Shown piece by piece: positions 48,483 to 55,299 of a stretch of 60,443 nt of DNA (position 1 is its first letter; every line of letters starts with the position of its first letter). The position numbers were made by a program, and so were the translations under genes. The DNA comes from a virus. Under the pieces are notes generated by a model. It was not told the origin of the DNA. It saw only the letters and a program-made list of their open reading frames with translations, and ran no database searches. The DNA lies in the IMG/VR virus record IMGVR_UViG_3300042453_000310, positions 1 to 60,443 of that record; one strand, 5' to 3'.

Positions 48483-50449
48483 GCAAGCCATACGACAGAA
48501 TAATAACCATCGATTTCGAAACCTACTGGGACACCAAGGAAGGTTACACACTCAGCAAGATGACAACAGAGGAGTACATACGCCATGATAAATTTAGAGC
48601 GTTCGGAGCTTGCGTCCATGTATACGGAAGCGATGAGCCAACTAGATGGGTTAGCGCAGAGGGACTACGTGAGTACTTCAATGGTGTCGATTGGGGACGA
48701 ACCGCAGTGCTTGCGCATAACGCACAGTTCGATGTATCCATTATGGAGTGGGTCTACGCTGTACATCCAGCCTTCATCTTCGACACCTTATCAATGGCGC
48801 GAGCTTTACGTGGCGTGGAAGTTGGTAACAGTCTCGCCCGACTCGCAAAGGATTTTGGACTTGCAGAAAAAGGCACCGCCGTTCATTCAACTAACGGAGT
48901 TCACGAGTTGGACGCCACGCTCGAGCGAGACCTCGCTGAGTACTGCAAACATGATGTGTTTCTGTGCGAGGAAATATTCAAACGGTTGGTGGATGCCTAT
49001 CCATCCAAGGAGTTAAGACTCATAGACATGACGCTGAAGATGTACACACGCCCTGTGTTGCAGCTTGACCCCAACATGCTGACGGACGCCATACTAGACG
49101 AAAAGGAAAAACGTGAAGCCCTATTACAAAAGCTCGGCGTGGAAGAAACTGCGCTGGCATCGAACCCGCAGTTTGCTGCACTACTTGAGAAACTCAATGT
49201 GGTTCCGCCAACCAAGACAAGCAAGACAACTGGGAAGCAAACACTTGCCCTCGCTAAGAACGATGCCCTATTTCAAACGCTACTCAACAGTGAACGTGAA
49301 GACGTTGCCCTACTTTGTGAAGCGCGTCTTCGGGTTAAATCAACCACTGAGAGAACACGAGCACAAAGGTTCTTGGACATCAGCCAACGCGGTGCATTAC
49401 CCGTACCTCTCTCCTACTACGGGGCGCAGACTGGCCGGTGGACAGCAAGCAAGGGTTCGGCCATCAACATGCAGAACCTCAAGCGAGGATCGTTCTTACG
49501 CAAAGCGATAATGGCTCCCGAAGGGCATCAACTCGTCGTCGGTGATCTCTCGCAGATTGAACCGCGAGTCCTTGCGTGGCTATCGGATTACACAGACATG
49601 CTCGGTATCTTCAGCGCTGGCGGTGACCCCTACGCCGCGTTCGGTGCGCAGATGTTTAACATTCCGGGGCTTACCAAAGAGTCTCATCCAGACCTACGCC
49701 AATCGGCTAAGTCAGCTCTACTTGGGTGCGGCTATGGATTGGGTTGGGCTTCATTCGCTTCGCAACTCACAACAGGTTTCTTGGGTGCGCCACCTGTACG
49801 CTACGAGGCGGAGTTCACACGGCAGTTGGGGGTCAGCAAGAAGCAGGCTATTGCGTTCTTGAACTGGCACGACACCGAGGCCAAGCTGCGGGACATCCCG
49901 CATACTTGTAGCCTCTACGAGTTAGCAATGCACGCTGTCGCATCCAAGCGCATCATTGATATGTACCGAGCCACCGCGTACCCTGTAGTTGAGTTCTGGC
50001 AGATGTGTGAGAGACAGATTGAGTCGGCTTTGTACTATGGCGAAGACTACACATACAAGTGCTTGACGTTTCGCAAGGGTCGTATAGAATTACCCAATGG
50101 AATGAGCTTGCACTACCCCGCTCTGAGACGAGAGAAGGATGAGAAGGGTAGAGACCAGTGGGTTTACGGCGCCGATGCAACCAAGTTGTATGCAGGCAAG
50201 GTAACAAACAATGTCACGCAAGCGCTGGCGCGTATTGTGATGACTGACGGAATGCTACGGGTATCCAAAAGATACTTCATAGCTGGCACAGTGCACGACG
50301 AATTGATCGCTGTTGTACCTGATGCCGAGGTGGAAGATGCTAAGACTTGGGTCTTGGCGCAGATGACTATGGAGCCAAGCTATATGCAAGGCATACCATT
50401 GTCCGCTGACGGTGGCGCGCACCGTAGGTATGGGTTAGCAAAAAACTAG
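48479..50449 (+). CDS. polA: Family A DNA polymerase, 656 aa
   Basis: Replicative polymerase. The 3'-5' exonuclease has DFET at 12-15, NAQFDVSIMEWVY near 83, and YCKHDVFLCEEIF near 156. The polymerase has motif A GDLSQIEPRVLAWLSD (catalytic Asp356), motif B around KSALLGCGYGLGWASFASQ, and motif C VHDELIAVV (His606-Asp607-Glu608). Start is TTG 48479 with AAGGAGAACTTTA upstream; it overlaps the previous TGA. No separate 5' nuclease domain is present. T7-type length. Confidence 0.95.
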   Translation: MSKPYDRIITIDFETYWDTKEGYTLSKMTTEEYIRHDKFRAFGACVHVYGSDEPTRWVSAEGLREYFNGVDWGRTAVLAHNAQFDVSIMEWVYAVHPAFIFDTLSMARALRGVEVGNSLARLAKDFGLAEKGTAVHSTNGVHELDATLERDLAEYCKHDVFLCEEIFKRLVDAYPSKELRLIDMTLKMYTRPVLQLDPNMLTDAILDEKEKREALLQKLGVEETALASNPQFAALLEKLNVVPPTKTSKTTGKQTLALAKNDALFQTLLNSEREDVALLCEARLRVKSTTERTRAQRFLDISQRGALPVPLSYYGAQTGRWTASKGSAINMQNLKRGSFLRKAIMAPEGHQLVVGDLSQIEPRVLAWLSDYTDMLGIFSAGGDPYAAFGAQMFNIPGLTKESHPDLRQSAKSALLGCGYGLGWASFASQLTTGFLGAPPVRYEAEFTRQLGVSKKQAIAFLNWHDTEAKLRDIPHTCSLYELAMHAVASKRIIDMYRATAYPVVEFWQMCERQIESALYYGEDYTYKCLTFRKGRIELPNGMSLHYPALRREKDEKGRDQWVYGADATKLYAGKVTNNVTQALARIVMTDGMLRVSKRYFIAGTVHDELIAVVPDAEVEDAKTWVLAQMTMEPSYMQGIPLSADGGAHRRYGLAKN

Positions 50450-50460
50450 GAGAAGCACTA

Positions 50461-50760
50461 TTGAGGTTACCAACAAAAATAAGAGTAGGTAGGCGGTGGT
50501 ACAGCGTGGAAGTCATTGAGGCTATGATCGATAAGAGTTATGTGGGGCGTGTGCATTATGACGCGCAACACATTCGTATCGGTACACGCGACCACTCAGG
50601 CAAACCGTTTACAAAGCACGAAGTCGGCGACACATTCTGGCATGAGCTTACGCATGCAATCCTGCATGACATGGACAGCCCTTTGTATCGTGACGAGCGT
50701 TTTGTATCCGCGTTTGCAACACGGCTTAACAAAGCCATTAACACAGCGAAGTTCGAATGA
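50461..50760 (+). CDS. HExxH metalloprotease-like protein, 99 aa
   Basis: A zinc-protease motif FWHELTHAILHDMDS is embedded in a small domain with GRRWYSVEVIEAMI and YRDERFVSAFATRLNKAIN, similar to SprT/ImmA-like phage metallopeptidase domains. Starts at TTG 50461 after AGGAGAAGCA. The substrate is unknown; it could cleave a repressor or a host protein. The stop overlaps the next gene by 4 bp. Confidence 0.7.
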   Translation: MRLPTKIRVGRRWYSVEVIEAMIDKSYVGRVHYDAQHIRIGTRDHSGKPFTKHEVGDTFWHELTHAILHDMDSPLYRDERFVSAFATRLNKAINTAKFE

Positions 50761-51422
50761 AAAAACCAGCATGGTCACACAGCAGCCTCAAAGATTTTGA
50801 GGGTTGCCAACGCAGGTATCACGAGGTCAAGGTCTTGAAGAAGTACCCCTTCCAAGAGACTGAGGCCACGCGTTACGGCAATCAGGTGCATGAAGCTATT
50901 GAACACTACATCAGGGATCAAAAGCCTATACCGCCTGAGTACGAGCAGTTCCAGCCTGTGGTGGACGCCATGCTTGCCAAGCCCGGACGAAAGCTAGCAG
51001 AGTACGAGATGGCGCTACGCGCTGACCTTACGCCTACTAACTGGAAAGCACCTGATGTTTGGGTGCGGGGCATCGCGGACATTCTGATCGTTGACGATGA
51101 GAACCTTACGGCATGGGTGGGAGACTGGAAGACCGGCAACAACAAGTACCCCGACAGGGATCAGCTTGTGTTGATGTCGCTCATGGTGTTCCAGCACTTC
51201 CCGCACATACGTAAGGTTAACTCAGCGTTGCTGTTCATTGTGAAAAATGATATGGTCAAGATGCAGATGACACGCGATCAGTCTGAAGCCTTCTGGTGGA
51301 AGTATCGTGAGCGTACTGCGCGTCTTGAAGCATGCTTCGAGAACGAGGTATGGAACCCCAATCAAACCCCACTTTGCGGATGGTGTCAGGTCACCGGATG
51401 CGAGTTCAACCCTAAGCATTAG
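50757..51422 (+). CDS. PD-(D/E)XK nuclease (Cas4/RecB-like), 221 aa
   Basis: The motifs are SSLKDFEGCQRRYHEVKVLK, RYGNQVHEAIEHYIRD, VRGIADILIVDDENLTAWVG DWKTGNN and a C-terminal Cys group (LCGWCQVTGCEFN) that could hold an iron-sulfur cluster. The catalytic set is His (VHEA), Asp (GIAD), Asp (GDW), Lys (KTG). Such enzymes resect DNA ends for recombination or packaging. It lies between polymerase and helicase genes. Confidence 0.85.
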   Translation: MKKPAWSHSSLKDFEGCQRRYHEVKVLKKYPFQETEATRYGNQVHEAIEHYIRDQKPIPPEYEQFQPVVDAMLAKPGRKLAEYEMALRADLTPTNWKAPDVWVRGIADILIVDDENLTAWVGDWKTGNNKYPDRDQLVLMSLMVFQHFPHIRKVNSALLFIVKNDMVKMQMTRDQSEAFWWKYRERTARLEACFENEVWNPNQTPLCGWCQVTGCEFNPKH

Positions 51423-51430
51423 GAACAGTC

Positions 51431-51664
51431 ATGGCCACAAGAAACTATTCGTCAGAGTACGCTAACTACCAAGGCAAGCCCGATCAGATCAAGAAGCGAG
51501 CAGAGCGCGTTAAGGCTCGCCGCATGATGGAGAAGACGGGGGCAGCCACCAAGGGTGACGGCAAAGATGTGGATCACATCAAGCCCATGCGCTCAGGTGG
51601 TACATCAGCCAAAGGTAACCTGCGTATGCGTAGCAAATCTGCCAACAGAGCAGACAATAAATAA
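51431..51664 (+). CDS. Small HNH-like protein, 77 aa
   Basis: A basic protein with DVDHIKPMRSGGTSAKGNLR and MRSKSANRADNK, the pattern of small phage HNH-type domains (D-x-D-H, N-L, N-R). The first His pair is minimal, so nuclease activity is not certain; similar proteins are annotated as HNH endonucleases near replication genes. It lies just upstream of the helicase gene. Confidence 0.6.
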   Translation: MATRNYSSEYANYQGKPDQIKKRAERVKARRMMEKTGAATKGDGKDVDHIKPMRSGGTSAKGNLRMRSKSANRADNK

Positions 51665-51678
51665 TCCTCGGAGAAGCA

Positions 51679-53238
51679 ATGGAAATTGTAGAAGACAGAG
51701 CACTTATCTTACGAACAAGGAACCCGCACAAATACTCAATCATCCCTAAGAGCAAAGCCATGCTTCGTGCAGACGGAGGCTACGACGTTGCTGTGTACTG
51801 GGGTCTTGATGAAGCGCGGGTTTTGCGTAACCTAGGTGTTAAGGATGTGCCATCGCCGATCATTAGGCGCTACGACTGGCCGGGGCGTTACACGCCTATG
51901 GCTCATCAGATAGAGACGTCAGCGTTCTTGACGATGTACAGGAGAGCCTTTGTGTTCTCTGAACCCGGCACTGGCAAGACGCTATCTGCTCTATGGGCGG
52001 CTGACTACTTGATGAAGCTTAAGAAGGTGCGTAGGGTTCTGATCCTGTGCCCCTTGTCCATCATGCACAGCGCATGGATGGGCGACATCAACAACAGCAT
52101 CATTCATCGCTCTGCCGTTATCGCGCACCATGCGCAGGCTAGTCGGCGCATCGAGATGATTCAGCGAGATTACGAGATTGTCATTACCAACTATGAAGGT
52201 CTTAATCTGATCGCTGATGAGGTGCGTAACGATGGCCGCTTTGACCTTGTGATTGTGGACGAAGCCAACGCATACAAGACACCAACGACACGCAGATGGA
52301 AGGCACTTAACTCGATCCTTACGCCAACCACATACCTGTGGATGATGACCGGAACGCCGGCATCTCAGTCGCCAGTGGACGCGTATGGCTTGGCTAAGCT
52401 AGTTAACCCTGATGGCGTGCCTAAGTTCTTTACTGCGTGGCGAGACAAGGTGATGAACAAGATCACGCTGTTCAAGTGGGCGCCAAAGGCTGATGCTAAA
52501 GAGAAGGTACACGAGGCTCTACAGCCAGCGATACGCTACACCAAAGCACAATGCCTTGACTTACCCCCTGTCATTACCATGACTCGTGAGGTAGCTCTGA
52601 CACCACAGCAAGCCAAGTACTACAACATGCTCAAAGAACGCATGCTTGTGCTAGCCGCAGGCGAGACCATCACGGCAGTCAATGCCGCCGCTGGTGTGAG
52701 TAAGCTGTTGCAGATCAGTTGTGGTGCGGCCTACACAGACGACAAGGAAGTTGTTGAGTTTGACTCAGCGCCTCGGTTGGCTGTACTGGAGGAGATACTA
52801 GACGAGACCGATCGCAAGGTCATCATCTTTGCTTTGTTCCGTAGCACCATTGACACCATTAGCACGTACCTCACCAAGAAGGGCATTGTCAACGAGTGCA
52901 TCCACGGGGATGTAACGCCTAGCAAACGTGGGCAAACAATCAATCGCTTCCAGACTGAAGCCGACCCTAGAGTGTTGGTCATGCAGCCTGCGGCATCGGC
53001 CCACGGCATCACGCTGACTGCCGCTGATACTGTGGTGTTCTATGGCCCACTCATGAGCGTAGAGCAGTACATCCAGTGCTGTGCCCGTGCTGACCGCAAG
53101 GGGCAGGACTCAGATAAAGTTACTGTGATCCACATTCAGGGTAGCGCTATCGAGAGGAAGATGTTTGATGCGTTGGCAGGGAAAGTTAGCGATAACTTAC
53201 TTCTTACCGACATGTTCGAGACTGAAATTAAATCATGA
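51679..53238 (+). CDS. SNF2-type DNA helicase/ATPase, 519 aa
   Basis: Walker A SEPGTGKTLSALWA (Lys100), DEAN-box VDEANAYKTPTTRRWKAL (Asp194-Asn197), MMTGTPASQSPVDAYGLAKL and the C-terminal helicase lobe HGDVTPSKRGQTINRFQTEA, LVMQPAASAHGITLTAADTV and QYIQCCARADRKGQ identify an SNF2-family DNA translocase common in podovirus replication operons. It probably unwinds or clears DNA during replication. ATG 51679 follows CGGAGAAGCA. Confidence 0.9.
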   Translation: MEIVEDRALILRTRNPHKYSIIPKSKAMLRADGGYDVAVYWGLDEARVLRNLGVKDVPSPIIRRYDWPGRYTPMAHQIETSAFLTMYRRAFVFSEPGTGKTLSALWAADYLMKLKKVRRVLILCPLSIMHSAWMGDINNSIIHRSAVIAHHAQASRRIEMIQRDYEIVITNYEGLNLIADEVRNDGRFDLVIVDEANAYKTPTTRRWKALNSILTPTTYLWMMTGTPASQSPVDAYGLAKLVNPDGVPKFFTAWRDKVMNKITLFKWAPKADAKEKVHEALQPAIRYTKAQCLDLPPVITMTREVALTPQQAKYYNMLKERMLVLAAGETITAVNAAAGVSKLLQISCGAAYTDDKEVVEFDSAPRLAVLEEILDETDRKVIIFALFRSTIDTISTYLTKKGIVNECIHGDVTPSKRGQTINRFQTEADPRVLVMQPAASAHGITLTAADTVVFYGPLMSVEQYIQCCARADRKGQDSDKVTVIHIQGSAIERKMFDALAGKVSDNLLLTDMFETEIKS

Positions 53239-53309
53239 AAGGGGGTTGCAACCAATTGAAATATGTGTAAACTGTCCAACCTTAGACAATAATTAAACAG
53301 GAGAAGCAA
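53239..53309 (+). promoter_or_regulatory. Putative promoter with operator dyad
   Basis: TTGCAA (53246-53251) and TAAACT (53268-53273) are spaced by 16 bp and are followed at once by TGTCCAACCTTAGACA (53273-53288), a TGTC-N8-GACA element also present at 38258-38273. The next gene begins at 53310 after AGGAGAAGCAA. This looks like a regulated promoter inside the replication region. Confidence 0.5.
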
Positions 53310-53711
53310 GTGTCAGAAGACTCAGTACCGCTAGACAAACTAGCAAAAATCTACCGCAAACTGCGTAGCAAGATTGCCGACCTAACCCAAGAGTACGACA
53401 CCGAAGTCGAGCTACTCAAGGCGCAACAGGACGAGATCAAGAACGCAATGAAAGACCAGATGAAGACGCTTGGCGTCACATCTGTACGAACTCCAGAAGG
53501 CACAGTGGTGCTGTCTGTGAAAACGCGCTACTCCACCCAAGACTGGGACGAATTTAAAAAGTTTGTCTTGGCTCACGAAGCCATTGAGCTTTTGGAGAAG
53601 CGCATCGCACAGACCAACATGAAGCAGTTCTTGGACGAAAACCCCGGGGTCGTACCGCCCGGACTCAACTCAGCCTCTGAGTACGATATCTCTGTACGTA
53701 AACCAACTTAA
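53310..53711 (+). CDS. Replication-region helical protein, 133 aa
   Basis: GTG 53310 follows AGGAGAAGCAA. Residues 1-60 are a coiled coil (KLAKIYRKLRSKIADLTQEY DTEVELLKAQQDEIKNAM); the rest (TPEGTVVLSVKTRYSTQDWD EFKKFVLAHEAIELLEKRIA ... PPGLNSASEYDISVRKP) is a conserved phage pattern. It regularly precedes the ssDNA-binding-type gene in such phages. A Gam-like or primosome accessory role is possible, not shown. Confidence 0.7.
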   Translation: MSEDSVPLDKLAKIYRKLRSKIADLTQEYDTEVELLKAQQDEIKNAMKDQMKTLGVTSVRTPEGTVVLSVKTRYSTQDWDEFKKFVLAHEAIELLEKRIAQTNMKQFLDENPGVVPPGLNSASEYDISVRKPT

Positions 53712-53722
53712 ATGGAAATCAA

Positions 53723-54706
53723 ATGAGCAACATTGCAATGTTCAACCCCTCAAACGTGCCGTCATTCGCTAAGAACGCGGCTCTATCTGCAACTACTTTG
53801 GCCTTAGCCGGTGGCGTACCCACTGGCGGCGGCATGAAACGCGTCTCTATCAAGGGTGGCGTGTTCCGCTTGCTTTCTGGCGGCAAAGAAGTGGCCGCTA
53901 TTGACGAGCGCTTCTTAGATGTGATCGTGGTTAAAGCTGCCCCCAAGATCAGCCGTATCTTCTACGCAGGATCGTACGACAAGGATGCGGCGGCGGCTCC
54001 CCCTGACTGCACCTCTGGCGATGGCGACAAGCCTGATGCAGGCGTGCGGAACCCACAGGCTTCTACCTGTGCCGCTTGCCCACAAAACATCGCGGGGTCA
54101 GGCAATGGCAACAGCCGTGCTTGCCGTTACCAACAGCGCTTGGCTGTGGTGCTGGCTAACAACCCTGAAGGCGATGTGTTGCAGGTCACCCTGCCAGCTA
54201 CGTCCATCTTCGGCAAGGAAGAAGGCGACAAGCGCCCACTGCAAGCCTACGCCCGTGCTATGGCGGCTCAGACTCCTCCTGTTAACTTGGACTCCATCGT
54301 GACCCGCATGAAGTTTGACACCAAGGCTGAGTCACCCAAGTTGATCTTCGCCCCTGTGCGTTGGTTGACTGATGACGAGTACGAGATTGTGCAGTCGCAA
54401 TCTCAGTCTAAGGATGCTGAGAAGGCTGTATCTTCTACCCCTGCCGCTGTGGATGGCGTTACTGCCCCTGCACCATTGGCTATTGAAGGCAAGCGCCCTG
54501 CGGCTAAGCCTATGGGTGATATGCTGGACGAAGACGAGGCCGAAGCTATGGCTGAAGTCAAAGCCACCAAACCCAAGAAAGCCAAGGCTGTTGAGGTGGA
54601 GGCTGAAGAGGAGCCAGAAGTTCGCAAAGCCCCTGCCAAGGTGGAAGCCGCCCCAGCTAAGAAGAACAAGCTGGCCGACATCGTTGCTGACTGGGACGAT
54701 GAGTAA
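53723..54706 (+). CDS. Putative single-stranded DNA-binding protein, 327 aa
   Basis: The N-terminal 200 residues form a beta-rich core with a four-Cys knuckle (STCAACPQNIAGSGNGNSRA CRYQQRL) and RIFYAGSYDKD-type strands. The C-terminal 110 residues are a disordered Ala/Lys/Glu linker ending LADIVADWDDE, an acidic tip typical of SSB-type proteins that recruits other replication proteins. It lies between replication genes. The assignment rests on these features and context. Confidence 0.65.
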   Translation: MSNIAMFNPSNVPSFAKNAALSATTLALAGGVPTGGGMKRVSIKGGVFRLLSGGKEVAAIDERFLDVIVVKAAPKISRIFYAGSYDKDAAAAPPDCTSGDGDKPDAGVRNPQASTCAACPQNIAGSGNGNSRACRYQQRLAVVLANNPEGDVLQVTLPATSIFGKEEGDKRPLQAYARAMAAQTPPVNLDSIVTRMKFDTKAESPKLIFAPVRWLTDDEYEIVQSQSQSKDAEKAVSSTPAAVDGVTAPAPLAIEGKRPAAKPMGDMLDEDEAEAMAEVKATKPKKAKAVEVEAEEEPEVRKAPAKVEAAPAKKNKLADIVADWDDE

Positions 54707-54845
54707 TTAAAGGTTTCGCTAGGCCGCAGTCGGCGGTCGCATTGCGTGTGCCGGGGTTTTTAAAAGTTACCTCGTTAGATACACACACACAAGCACACGA
54801 CTGCGTTTCCCGTTCTGCGTGTCCTAGCGCCTTAACAAAACCACT
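54707..54845 (+). ncRNA. Highly structured leader or small RNA
   Basis: The 139-bp gap folds into nested stems: CGCTAGG (54717-54723) with CCTAGCG (54823-54829), CGCAGTCG (54725-54732) with CGACTGCG (54798-54805), and GTGTGC (54746-54751) with GCACAC (54793-54798). An outer TTAAAGG / CCTTAA pair also matches. It ends just before the ATG of an HTH gene. A structured regulatory leader, a phage small RNA or an origin-type structure are all possible. Confidence 0.5.
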
Positions 54846-55139
54846 ATGGCTTACTCTCAAAAAATCATTGACGAAGTAGCAAAGACTCCCAAGTCTCTGG
54901 GCAACCAGCTTGGGCGTTGGGCGATCCACCATGACTTTCCGGTCACGAAGATTGCCTATGCTCTCGGCGTCTCTCGACAGACTGTCTACAACTGGTTTAC
55001 AGGCACGGAAGTGTTTGTGGCCTACCGCAGTCGCGTCGAATTCTTAACTCACATAATGAAGACCTCGCATTCAGCAGACGAGGCATGGAGAAAAATATGT
55101 ACGGAATACAACCTCGATCCCTCACCACGCAAGAGCTGA
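54846..55139 (+). CDS. HTH DNA-binding protein, 97 aa
   Basis: The central HTH is ITKIAYALGVSRQTVYNWF-like (residues about 36-57: VTKIAYALGVSRQTVYNWFT). A C-terminal helix (RSRVEFLTHIMKTSHSADEA) may dimerise. The gene lacks a clear Shine-Dalgarno sequence; its ATG follows the structured region 54707-54845. It may repress early genes by binding dyads such as TGTCCAACnTTnGACA, a speculation from co-location. Confidence 0.7.
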   Translation: MAYSQKIIDEVAKTPKSLGNQLGRWAIHHDFPVTKIAYALGVSRQTVYNWFTGTEVFVAYRSRVEFLTHIMKTSHSADEAWRKICTEYNLDPSPRKS

Positions 55140-55282
55140 TCCGCTTTAGCGCAGAACTCATGGAGTTGGACACAGGCTTGCCCAAGGAGTGGCAACTGGA
55201 AGTGCTACGCCGTTTGACTGTGATGGCGCCCCCTGATGAATCCCAACTTAAAGATTCAAAGCAGCTAGACCTGTTCCTGTAA
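55097..55282 (+). CDS. Small helical protein, 61 aa
   Basis: ATG 55097 follows GGAGAAAAAT; a start at 55085 is also possible. The protein (SLTTQELIRFSAELMELDTG LPKEWQLEVLRRLTVMAPPD ESQLKDSKQLDLFL) is a small helical protein widely found before primase genes in phages. It overlaps the HTH gene by 43 bp. Function unknown. Confidence 0.7.
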   Translation: MYGIQPRSLTTQELIRFSAELMELDTGLPKEWQLEVLRRLTVMAPPDESQLKDSKQLDLFL

Positions 55283-55299
55283 CCCGATCAAGGACTCTA

